5,264 nt of DNA from an uncultured Eubacteriales bacterium (GTDB taxonomy: Bacteria; Bacillota_A; Clostridia; Christensenellales; Aristaeellaceae). This document shows, in pieces, positions 1 through 5,264 of this stretch. Under the pieces are notes generated by a model. It was given only the letters and a program-made list of their open reading frames with translations, was not told the DNA's origin and made no database searches. Location: positions 1 to 5,264 of the forward strand of contig ONXY01000106.1 of assembly GCA_900321945.1 (NCBI GenBank). Reading direction: 5' to 3'. The translations under genes were made by a program, and so were the position numbers. Numbering within the stretch: the first letter of the stretch is position 1; the number at the start of each line of letters is the position of its first letter.

Positions 1-12
1 GGCGGGACGGTC

Positions 13-636
13 TCAGCCTCTTCCCGCCGCCTTCAGCAGCCAGTATTTCACCCAGGCGAGCGCTTCCCGGGCATGGTTCTTGATCCAGTATTCCGGTTTG
101 CACGGGGCGCCCAGGCCGGAGGCCTCGTAACCCATATCCCCGGCCAGCGCCATCGCGCGGGGAACGTGGTAGTCGCTGGTGACGATCAGCACCTTTTTCA
201 CGTCCTCCCGCTCCTTCAGCAGCTTCCCGGCGTTCTTCAGGTTCTCGTTCGTGTTGAAGGAGTCCGGATCCGTCAGGATCTGCTCCTCCGGCACGCCCCG
301 CTCCGCCAGGTACTTCTTCATCGCCTCCGCCTCGGGCAGCGGCTCGTCCTTTCCCTGCGCCCCGCAGACCACGACCGGCACCTGCCGGAGCCTCCAGGCG
401 TCCAGCGCCGCGTCCAGCCGCCACTGCAGCTGGGTGTTCGGCTCCCCGGTGGACAGCACCTGGGCGCCCAGGACGATGATGGCGTCGTAGTCTTTTTCCA
501 GCGTATCCAGGGTTTTGCTCACTCCGGCCTCCCGTACGAGTACGAATCCCACCAGGCCCAGGAAACCCAGGACCCCGGCGAGAAACAGCGCGCAGACCGC
601 CCGCAGCAGCCGGCGCTTCGGTTTCTTTCCTCTCAT
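13..636 (-). CDS. YdcF/SanA/ElyC-type DUF218 membrane-anchored protein
   Basis: This 207-residue protein has a basic N-terminus (RGKKPKRRLLR), one hydrophobic segment (about 13-34) and a DUF218 domain facing the outside: a signal-anchor layout. Domain motifs are IIVLGAQV (53-60), R73 in the WRLDAA helix, CGAQGKDEPLPEAEAM (91-106), the D-S-x-NTNEN element (125-132) and VTSDYHVPRA (152-161). In E. coli the relatives SanA and ElyC affect envelope integrity and peptidoglycan assembly, and YdcF binds S-adenosylmethionine; the reaction is not established, so no symbol is assigned. The ATG overlaps the radC stop as ATGA, and GAGGGG lies nine bases upstream inside radC, so translation is probably coupled to radC. 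The length fits a complete SanA-like protein. Only 12 bases follow the stop, so a terminator cannot be judged. Confidence 0.9.
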   Translation of the reverse strand: MRGKKPKRRLLRAVCALFLAGVLGFLGLVGFVLVREAGVSKTLDTLEKDYDAIIVLGAQVLSTGEPNTQLQWRLDAALDAWRLRQVPVVVCGAQGKDEPLPEAEAMKKYLAERGVPEEQILTDPDSFNTNENLKNAGKLLKEREDVKKVLIVTSDYHVPRAMALAGDMGYEASGLGAPCKPEYWIKNHAREALAWVKYWLLKAAGRG

Positions 637-1505
637 GCTTTTCTGCCCCTCGCTCCGAATTCGATGTCCCCGTGCTGCGCCATGCTGTAGGAGCCGGCTC
701 CGGCGATGATCATGTGATCCAGCACGGAAATGCCCACGCCGTTCAGCAGCCGCTGCAGCTGCAGGGTGGACGCGATATCCTCCGCGGACGGCGCGCAGGT
801 TCCGCCGGGATGGTTGTGGCAGAAGAAGACGCTGTGCGCGTTATAGTTCAGCGCCGTCTCCATCACCAGCCGGGGATAGGCCGACACCTCGCTGAGGGAT
901 CCCTCGGAGATCTTCCGGCTGCCCAGCACCCGGCACTGCGCGTTGACGCAGATGACCCAGAAGGTTTCCACCCGCCGGCCCATCTGGATCTCCTTGCAGA
1001 AGTATTCCAGCTCCCGCCGGTTGGAGATCTGCCTCGGATCCTGCATCTCGCATTTCAGCACGACCCGGGTCAGGGGCAGCATCATCGACACGAACGTCGC
1101 CTGAATCTCGCCCACGCCGGGAACGGCCGTCAGCTGTTCCGGCCGGGCCTCGAAGACGCCCTTCAGGTTGCCGAAGGTCTCCAGCAGCGCCTTCGCCTCG
1201 TCCTTGGTGTCCTTCCGGGGCGAGGCGTAGGTCAGCAGCAGCTCCAGCACCTCGTGGTCGCTGAAACCGTCGAAGCCCTGGTTCTCCCGGAAGCGTTCCC
1301 GCAGCCGGGCCCGGTGGCCGGCGTTCCGGTTCGTCTTCCGTTCCGCGTCCGGAGAAAACTCCCCGGTTTCCGCCGGATCCGGCTTCTCAAGCATTTCCGC
1401 CCCGGATCCGGCGGATCCGCGCGGCTGCGTGTACCAGAACTCGCCGTCCTCCAGAACGCCGGGAACCTGCCGGCCGGACGAAGTCTTCTTACGGGATTCT
1501 GCCAT
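633..1505 (-). CDS. radC: RadC family (UPF0758) JAB/JAMM domain protein
   Basis: The 290-residue protein has a helix-hairpin-helix region (GHRARLRERF at 63-72, DHEVLELLL at 83-91, VPGVGE at 128-133) followed by a JAB/JAMM domain (about 160-277). The metal motif reads H230-N-H232-P with S240 and D243, the usual HxHP...S..D signature. RadC was named for a DNA-repair phenotype in E. coli that was later attributed to another gene; its biochemical role is unsettled, though JAMM domains are typically zinc hydrolases. Two conserved spots differ: the usual VHPR reads AYPR (209-212), and HNHPSG reads HNHPGG. The first 62 residues are a polar, Gly/Pro/Glu-rich, probably disordered extension absent from most RadC proteins; an in-frame ATG at 1394 would shorten it by 37 residues. 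ATG 1505 is kept because AAAGGCGG lies eight bases upstream. It starts 27 bases after the dehydrogenase stop, and its TGA overlaps the next start. Confidence 0.92.
   Translation of the reverse strand: MAESRKKTSSGRQVPGVLEDGEFWYTQPRGSAGSGAEMLEKPDPAETGEFSPDAERKTNRNAGHRARLRERFRENQGFDGFSDHEVLELLLTYASPRKDTKDEAKALLETFGNLKGVFEARPEQLTAVPGVGEIQATFVSMMLPLTRVVLKCEMQDPRQISNRRELEYFCKEIQMGRRVETFWVICVNAQCRVLGSRKISEGSLSEVSAYPRLVMETALNYNAHSVFFCHNHPGGTCAPSAEDIASTLQLQRLLNGVGISVLDHMIIAGAGSYSMAQHGDIEFGARGRKA
1367..1420. repeat. Cluster of GGATCC palindromes and imperfect direct repeat inside radC 5' region
   Basis: Three palindromes centred on GGATCC fall within 49 bases: GCCGGATCCGGC (1372-1383), CCGGATCCGG (1402-1411) and GCGGATCCGC (1411-1420). 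The first two belong to an imperfect direct repeat, tttccgccggatccggc at 1367-1383 and the same with two extra bases at 1395-1413. The copies are read in different frames (KPDPAET and AGSGAEM), so the similarity is at the DNA level rather than a protein repeat. All lie in the poorly conserved N-terminal extension of RadC. Confidence 0.5.
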
Positions 1506-1532
1506 GGCCGTATCCGCCTTTCCGTTCAGCGC

Positions 1533-2738
1533 TCACGCGCCGTAATATTTCCAGATGTCCAGGCACGCCTGCCGCTCCCTCTCCGGCAGCGGCGCGAAGG
1601 CCCGTCTGTACGCGGCCCGGATCTGATCCCGGCTGAGGGGCATCGGATGATTGCCCAGCCGCGCGGCGCTGACGGAGTCCGTCAGGCTGTCCAGCACGTC
1701 CTCCGCCGGCATGGGCGGCGGAAGCATGTCCAGATCGGCCAGGATCCCCCGCAGCAGCCGGGATCCCATCAGCGGATCTCCCAGCCGCATCTTTTCCGCC
1801 AGGTCCGCCATCATGGGGCGCGTCTCCTCATTTTCCGTCAGCATGTCCCAGAGAACCGGGAGCGTCAGGGCGCAGGCGTGCCCGTGGGCCGGGCCCAGCA
1901 GCTTTGTGATCTGATAGCTCATGGCGTGGGCCGCTGTGGTTCGGGTCGTGAAGATCGCCCTTCCGCTCTGGTACGCGGCGTCCAGCATTTCCTCCGCCGC
2001 GTGCGGATCGCCGGCCAGATAGGCCTTCAGGTTGTCCAGCACGCCCCGGACCGCCAGGAAGGAATGCACCCGGCTGTCCTCCGTGGCGGCCCTCGCCCAC
2101 CAGCTCTCGATGCCCTGGCACAGCGCGTCCAGCGCGCAGGACTTCTTATGGTACTCCGGCAGGGTTTCCAGCAGCTCCGCGTCCAGAATCACGCCGTCCG
2201 GCAGCAGCGCCGGGTGGCTCAGACTCATTTTCTTTCCGTTCTCGTACAGCACGGCGGCGGCCGTCGCCTCCGCGCCGCTTCCCGCGGTGCCGGGAACGGC
2301 CAGATGGGGAATCCCGTTCCGGGAGCGCCGCCGGGCGGCCAGCTCCTTCAGCGCCCGGGGATCGGTTATCTTTTCCGGCGTCTCCCCGGAATCCGCGTTT
2401 TCGGTCCGGAGTTCGCCCCGCTTCATGGCCTCCGGGTTTTCCGAACTCAGCCGGGCCTTGACCGCCTTGGCCGTATCCATGGCCGAGCCGCCCCCGACGG
2501 AGATCAGCCCGTCGCAGCCCTGTTCCCGGAACAGCCGCACGCCTTCCTCCGCGTCCGCGAGATCCGGGTTGGGATGGTATCCGGAAAAGGAGGGCGCGTC
2601 CTCCAGGCCCCCGATCCGGCGCAGCCGGGGAATCAGATGCTTCGATCCGACGATCAGCGGTTTCCGGATGCCGAGGCTTTCCGCCATCTCCGGCGTCCTC
2701 CGGACGCTTCCCCTTCCGCGGAACACTTTCTGGCTCAT
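1533..2738 (-). CDS. Iron-type alcohol dehydrogenase, phosphonoacetaldehyde reductase-like branch
   Basis: The 401-residue protein has the two-domain iron-containing (group III) alcohol dehydrogenase fold. GGGSAMD (82-88) is the NAD(P)-binding glycine motif, and PGTAGSGAEAT (149-159) is the family PTTAGTGSE motif. The four metal positions read D204, Q208, H271 and H285; the second is normally histidine in FucO-like enzymes. The segments around LDALCQGIES, TTAAHAMSYQIT and HGHACALTLP resemble, from memory, the hydroxyethylphosphonate dehydrogenase/phosphonoacetaldehyde reductase branch, where glutamine at this place is usual. The substrate is therefore inferred, not shown; no phosphonate genes are in the window. 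A charged insert (about residues 97-140) precedes the PGTAG motif. The start at ATG 2738 fits the family N-terminus (MSQKVFRGRGS) and leaves seven bases after the mnmE stop; a GTG at 2759 would overlap mnmE. The preceding GTGAG is a weak binding site, so coupling to mnmE translation is plausible. Confidence 0.85.
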   Translation of the reverse strand: MSQKVFRGRGSVRRTPEMAESLGIRKPLIVGSKHLIPRLRRIGGLEDAPSFSGYHPNPDLADAEEGVRLFREQGCDGLISVGGGSAMDTAKAVKARLSSENPEAMKRGELRTENADSGETPEKITDPRALKELAARRRSRNGIPHLAVPGTAGSGAEATAAAVLYENGKKMSLSHPALLPDGVILDAELLETLPEYHKKSCALDALCQGIESWWARAATEDSRVHSFLAVRGVLDNLKAYLAGDPHAAEEMLDAAYQSGRAIFTTRTTAAHAMSYQITKLLGPAHGHACALTLPVLWDMLTENEETRPMMADLAEKMRLGDPLMGSRLLRGILADLDMLPPPMPAEDVLDSLTDSVSAARLGNHPMPLSRDQIRAAYRRAFAPLPERERQACLDIWKYYGA

Positions 2739-2745
2739 GCTTTTC

Positions 2746-4122
2746 TCACTTTCCCACACAGAATTGGCTGAACACCGCGTCCAGCAGTTTCTCGTCGGCC
2801 TGATCCCCCGTGATCTCGCTGAGAGCGGCCTGCGCCGCCTGCAGATCGGTCGCCGCCAGGTCCGGGGGAAGGGTTTTCGCCGTCTCCAGCGCCGATTCCA
2901 GGAAGGAGACCGCTCTCCGCAGGGCGTCCAGGTGGCGCGGCTGCGTCACCTCCATCCGGTCCGAGAGCGCGGTGAAGCTTTTCAGGTATTCCTTGACCGG
3001 TCCCAGCGTGGCGGGATCCTTCGCGGAGCAGGCGATCACCGTCCGGTTCTCCGCGGTCTCCGGAGGCAGCTCCAGCCGCCGGGGAAGATCGGTTTTGTTG
3101 ACGACGACCGCGGCGTTTCCGGGAAGCTCCGCCAGCAGCGCCCGGTCCTCCGGCGTCAGCGGCTGCGAGCCGTCCAGCACGAGCAGCGTCACGTCCGCCT
3201 CCGCCATGGCCCGGCGGGAGCGCTCCACGCCGATGCGCTCGACGGGCTCCTCCGTTTCCCGCAGGCCGGCGGTGTCCGTCAGCGTCACGCGGATGCCCGA
3301 CAGCATGATCTCCCCCGACACCAGGTCCCGCGTCGTTCCGGGAACGGGCGTCACGATCGCCCGTTCCTCTCCGAGCAGCGCGTTCAGCAGGCTGCTTTTT
3401 CCCACGTTGGGCCGGCCCGCCAGCGCGGCCCGCAGCCCGTCCTGCAGCAGGCGCGCGGACTTTTCCTGCACGGCCTCCCGCAGCCGGGAAATCAGCGCCT
3501 CCAGCCGGGGAATCATATCGGCGGCGCCTTCCTCGTCGGAGATTTCCTCCGGATAGTCCACGCAGGCCGCCAGGCCCGCCTGCACCGCGTACAGATCGTC
3601 CGCGGCCTGTCTCACGAAGGAGGTGACGCCGCCCCGGAGCTGGCGCACGGCCGCGCGGTGCTGCTGTTCGCCCCGGGCGGAGATCAGCGCCATCACGGCT
3701 TCCGCCCGGGCGAGATCGATCCGGCCGGCGAGAAAAGCCCTGCGGGTGAACTCCCCGGGCTCCGCCAGTCTCGCCCCGTTTTCCAGACAGAGGGTCAGCG
3801 CCCGCCGGAGCAGCCAGGTTCCGCCGTGAAGATGCAGCTCCGCCACGTCCTCCCGGGTATAGGACCGGGGGGCGCGCATCAGCACGCCCATTCCCTCGTC
3901 CAGGATCTCCTCCCCGGCGGTCAGAAAGCCGTAATACATCCTGTGGCTTTCCCAGGGGGCGCCGTTTTCCCGGCCGGCCCGCCGGAAAACGGCGTCCAGG
4001 ATCCGGGCGGCGTCCGGCCCGCTGACGCGGATGATGCCGATGCCCCCCTCGCCCGGCGCGGTCGCGGCCGCCGCGATGGTATCCTCCGGCGCGGTTTCCC
4101 GGCCGTCGGGAGCGGTGTTCAT
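2746..4122 (-). CDS. mnmE: tRNA uridine-5-carboxymethylaminomethyl modification GTPase MnmE (TrmE/ThdF)
   Basis: The 458-residue product is full length for MnmE. With its partner MnmG it installs the 5-carboxymethylaminomethyl group on wobble U34 of certain tRNAs, using 5,10-methylene-THF, GTP and, in MnmG, FAD. The N-terminal domain begins at DTIAA (14-18) and GEGGIGIIRVSG (24-35) and includes HLHGG (97-101) and the EPGEFTRRAFLAGRIDLA segment (121-138). The inserted Ras-like G domain carries GRPNVGKS (236-243), TTRD (263-266), DTAG (283-286), NKTD (342-345) and SAK (366-368). E295, in the ERIG segment, aligns with the catalytic glutamate E282 of E. coli MnmE. The C-terminal FCVGK (454-458), whose cysteine is essential in the E. 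coli protein, is intact. The stop lies seven bases upstream of the dehydrogenase ATG. mnmG is not in the window. No sign of damage; function should be intact. Confidence 0.97.
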   Translation of the reverse strand: MNTAPDGRETAPEDTIAAAATAPGEGGIGIIRVSGPDAARILDAVFRRAGRENGAPWESHRMYYGFLTAGEEILDEGMGVLMRAPRSYTREDVAELHLHGGTWLLRRALTLCLENGARLAEPGEFTRRAFLAGRIDLARAEAVMALISARGEQQHRAAVRQLRGGVTSFVRQAADDLYAVQAGLAACVDYPEEISDEEGAADMIPRLEALISRLREAVQEKSARLLQDGLRAALAGRPNVGKSSLLNALLGEERAIVTPVPGTTRDLVSGEIMLSGIRVTLTDTAGLRETEEPVERIGVERSRRAMAEADVTLLVLDGSQPLTPEDRALLAELPGNAAVVVNKTDLPRRLELPPETAENRTVIACSAKDPATLGPVKEYLKSFTALSDRMEVTQPRHLDALRRAVSFLESALETAKTLPPDLAATDLQAAQAALSEITGDQADEKLLDAVFSQFCVGK

Positions 4123-4133
4123 GGGCAGAACCG

Positions 4134-4139
4134 TCCTTT
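4134..4139 (-). promoter_or_regulatory. Likely ribosome binding site of mnmE
   Basis: AAAGGA lies 11 bases upstream of the ATG at 4122, which is longer than the usual spacing. No other in-frame start near the conserved DTIAA motif looks better, so the ATG is kept. Confidence 0.55.
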
Positions 4140-4164
4140 CCGAAAAGTCCGGGGGTTTTCCGGA
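4140..4164 (-). other. Weak alternative hairpins in the rpe-mnmE gap
   Basis: In the 52-base gap the transcript can form a 5-bp stem UCCGG/CCGGA with a seven-base loop, followed by CUUUU, which resembles a weak intrinsic terminator. Alternatively CCG(G)AAAA can pair with UUUUCGG through a one-base bulge. The two folds share bases and exclude each other. The second ends immediately upstream of the mnmE AAAGGA. The stems are short and may be chance in GC-rich DNA. No promoter-like -35/-10 pair is visible in this gap. Confidence 0.3.
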
Positions 4165-4174
4165 GACAGGCCGG

Positions 4175-4813
4175 TCACCCCATGGCGTGCAGTCTGATCA
4201 TCATGGCCGCGGGATCCTCCGCCCGGTACAGGGCGGTTCCCATCACGGCGGCCGTCAGCCCCCGGTCGATGAGGCGCTGCAGGTTGTCCTCCCGGACGCC
4301 GCCGTCCGCCTCGATCTCGCCGGCATAGCCGGCCCGCCTGAGCGCGGAGATCTTGTCCAGGACGGTCTCGTCCAGCTTCTGTCCGCCGAATCCGGGCTCC
4401 ACGGTCATCGTCAGGATCATGTCCGCGTCCGCCAGATACGGCTCCGCGGCTTCGATCCCGGTGCGGGGCTTCAGCGCCAGGCCGGCCTTCGCGCCGCCGC
4501 GGCGGATCCGGTTCAGCAGCTCCCGCATGTCCCCGGATGCCTCCGCGTGGATCGTCAGCCAGTCCGCCCCGGCCTCCAGAAACACGTCCAGGTATTTTCC
4601 GGGATCGTCCATCATCAGATGCACGTCCAGCGGGACGCCCGCGATTTTCTTCAGCCCCCGCACCGTATCGGGGCTGAAGGCCAGATTGGGCACGAAATGC
4701 GCGTCCATCACGTCCACGTGGAGCCAGTCGCATCCCGCTTCCGTCATGCGGCGCGCGTCGTTTCCGAGGTTCAGGGGATCCGCCGCCAGAAGGCTCGGCG
4801 CGATCTTGATCAT
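4175..4813 (-). CDS. rpe: Ribulose-phosphate 3-epimerase
   Basis: This 212-residue protein is a single TIM barrel of near-usual family length (about 215-225). It interconverts D-ribulose 5-phosphate and D-xylulose 5-phosphate in the cytosolic pentose phosphate pathway. The N-terminal IAPSLLAAD (residues 4-12) is the family signature. The expected metal ligands are H32 and D34 (in HVDVMD), H65 (in DVHLMM) and D170 (in EADGGV); D34 and D170 are also the usual acid/base pair. EPGFGGQ (139-145) and GG171-172 form the phosphate site. The usual MDGHFVPN reads MDAHFVPN, a mild change beside the active site. The start at 4813 has AAAGGAG six bases upstream; the longer in-frame start at 4876 would add 21 polar residues encoded across the intergenic hairpin and overlap rsgA. 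The rsgA-rpe order matches the Firmicutes cluster that carries prkC and prpC upstream. Confidence 0.96.
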   Translation of the reverse strand: MIKIAPSLLAADPLNLGNDARRMTEAGCDWLHVDVMDAHFVPNLAFSPDTVRGLKKIAGVPLDVHLMMDDPGKYLDVFLEAGADWLTIHAEASGDMRELLNRIRRGGAKAGLALKPRTGIEAAEPYLADADMILTMTVEPGFGGQKLDETVLDKISALRRAGYAGEIEADGGVREDNLQRLIDRGLTAAVMGTALYRAEDPAAMMIRLHAMG

Positions 4814-4819
4814 GGTGTG

Positions 4820-4826
4820 CTCCTTT
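4820..4826 (-). promoter_or_regulatory. Ribosome binding site of rpe
   Basis: AAAGGAG lies six bases upstream of the ATG at 4813. It is the clearest Shine-Dalgarno sequence in the window and decides the rpe start against the longer in-frame reading from 4876. Confidence 0.85.
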
Positions 4827-4837
4827 CTCAGGCCGTC

Positions 4838-4864
4838 CGGCCGGACCGTTCTCCGGTCCGGCCG
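4838..4864 (-). other. GC-rich hairpin in the rsgA-rpe gap
   Basis: The transcript of the gap contains an 11-bp perfect stem, CGGCCGGACCG paired with CGGUCCGGCCG, closed by a five-base GAGAA loop. It begins four bases after the rsgA stop codon. No U-run follows (the next bases are GACGGCCUGAG), so it is not a canonical intrinsic terminator. It ends 11 bases before the rpe Shine-Dalgarno sequence. It could be an RNA processing or stability element, a pause site or an attenuator. The right arm runs into a 12-base palindrome (GTCCGGCCGGAC), so an alternative fold exists. Confidence 0.6.
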
Positions 4865-4868
4865 TATT

Positions 4869-5264
4869 TCAGTCATACCGGTTTTTCCAGTTTTCCCGCG
4901 CTTCCGCCAGCAGGACGCGGTACCGCTGCCACCGGGCGGGATGAACCGCCCCGTCCCGGACGGCCTCCGCGGCCGCGCAGCCGGGCTCGCTGTCGTGAAG
5001 GCACTGCCGGAAGCGGCATTTCCCCTCGTAGGGCTGAAACTCCGGATACCGGTTCTTCAGTTCCTCCGGCGGCAGATCCTTCTCCGGCTCCAGCAGGGAG
5101 AAGCCCGCCGAGTCCATAACCCGGACGCCGTCCTTTTCCAGCAGTTCCGCGGAGCGGGTGGTGTTCTTTCCCCGGGCGATCTTTCTGGAAAGTCCCCCGG
5201 TTTCCCGGCTCAGGTCCAGCAGCGCGTTGATCAGCGTGCTCTTCCCCGCGCCGCTCTGGCCGGA
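4869..5264 (-). CDS. rsgA: RsgA ribosome small subunit-dependent GTPase A, C-terminal part (5' end outside window)
   Basis: Reading in from the window edge gives 131 in-frame residues ending in TGA at 4871-4869. The P-loop GQSGAGKS is at visible residues 2-9, a TTR switch I element at 35-37 and a G3-like DSAGF at 51-55. A zinc knuckle follows: C83, C88, H90 and C96 (C-x4-C-x-H-x5-C). The order G1-G2-G3 followed by a zinc domain is the circularly permuted layout of the RsgA/YloQ/YjeQ family; the G4 and G5 motifs should lie upstream, outside the window. The family is a cytoplasmic GTPase that binds the 30S subunit late in its maturation and releases assembly factors. Two usual motifs differ: the common HTTRH reads NTTRS, and DTPGF reads DSAGF. 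An internal ATG at 5117 is not the start, since the P-loop lies upstream of it. The gene precedes rpe, as in Bacillus. Identification is firm; full length is unknown. Confidence 0.95.
   Translation of the reverse strand, partial: SGQSGAGKSTLINALLDLSRETGGLSRKIARGKNTTRSAELLEKDGVRVMDSAGFSLLEPEKDLPPEELKNRYPEFQPYEGKCRFRQCLHDSEPGCAAAEAVRDGAVHPARWQRYRVLLAEARENWKNRYD

Noticed and set aside
2739..2759. Longer dehydrogenase reading from a GTG at 2759
   Set aside because: It overlaps mnmE by 14 bases, and the seven extra residues do not match the family N-terminus, which begins at MSQKVF (ATG 2738).
672..2771. A 699-codon open frame on the plus strand opposite radC and the dehydrogenase
   Set aside because: Its translation is rich in Arg, Gln, His, Pro and Gly with no recognisable domain, and it lies antisense to two genes with clear family motifs. 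Long antisense frames are expected in GC-rich coding DNA.
2032..4197. A 721-codon open frame on the plus strand opposite the dehydrogenase and mnmE
   Set aside because: Low-complexity Ser/Arg then Gln/His/Arg-rich translation without motifs, fully opposite intact mnmE. Treated as a compositional shadow.
4119..4733. A 204-codon minus-strand frame overlapping rpe in another frame
   Set aside because: Arg/Gly-rich translation without motifs, while the rpe frame carries every active-site residue.
4814..4876. Longer rpe reading from an upstream ATG at 4876
   Set aside because: It adds 21 residues coded by the intergenic hairpin, overlaps the rsgA end and ignores the strong AAAGGAG before the ATG at 4813.
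4031..5119. A 362-codon open frame on the plus strand opposite rpe and rsgA
   Set aside because: No family motif, and it crosses two intergenic gaps and parts of three real genes; also a GC shadow.
1..5264. Frequent GATC/GGATCC sites across the window as a possible regulatory or methylation signal
   Set aside because: Apart from the cluster at 1372-1420 they are scattered and explained by Gly-Ser, Asp-Pro and Ile codons in GC-rich genes; no regular spacing is seen.
1..5264. tRNA, rRNA, CRISPR, insertion sequence, defence or prophage elements (prompted by radC, which often rides on mobile elements)
   Set aside because: No repeats with spacers, transposase, integrase or structured RNA gene is visible; the radC copy sits in a compact housekeeping operon and is of the chromosomal Clostridia type.

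Overview
The window is a GC-rich, densely packed stretch of bacterial chromosome. All six genes lie on the minus strand, so transcription runs from position 5264 towards position 1. Gene content and protein style point to the Firmicutes, class Clostridia: an rsgA-rpe pair as in the Bacillus/Clostridium PASTA-kinase cluster, a Clostridia-type RadC, purine-rich AAAGGAG-like ribosome binding sites and a very compact operon. The high GC would suit a gut- or rumen-type lineage such as Christensenellales or Oscillospirales, but that placement is inference; no rRNA or marker phylogeny is available here.

Layout in transcription order: (1) the C-terminal part of rsgA (5264-4869, 5' end outside the window), a GTPase of 30S ribosome maturation; (2) a 55-base gap with a strong GC hairpin; (3) rpe (4813-4175), ribulose-phosphate 3-epimerase; (4) a 52-base gap with weak, mutually exclusive hairpins; (5) mnmE (4122-2746), the tRNA wobble-uridine modification GTPase; (6) an iron-type alcohol dehydrogenase of the phosphonoacetaldehyde-reductase-like branch (2738-1533); (7) a radC-family JAMM protein (1505-633); (8) a membrane-anchored YdcF/SanA/ElyC-type DUF218 protein (636-13), whose start overlaps the radC stop as ATGA. 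No stretch longer than about 55 bases lacks a gene, and no clear sigma-70 promoter is visible, so the set reads as one operon or part of one.

The genes do not form one pathway. rsgA and mnmE both serve translation (30S assembly and tRNA modification), rpe serves the pentose phosphate pathway, and radC and the DUF218 gene are housekeeping or accessory genes of poorly known function. The rsgA-rpe pair suggests that the PASTA kinase/phosphatase genes (prkC, prpC) lie just beyond position 5264. I find no mobile element, CRISPR array, RNA gene or defence system. The window looks like an ordinary core-genome region. The points most worth a second look are the altered metal-ligand set and insertion in the dehydrogenase, the altered RsgA and RadC motifs, the rsgA-rpe hairpin, and mnmE sitting outside its common mnmE-mnmG context.
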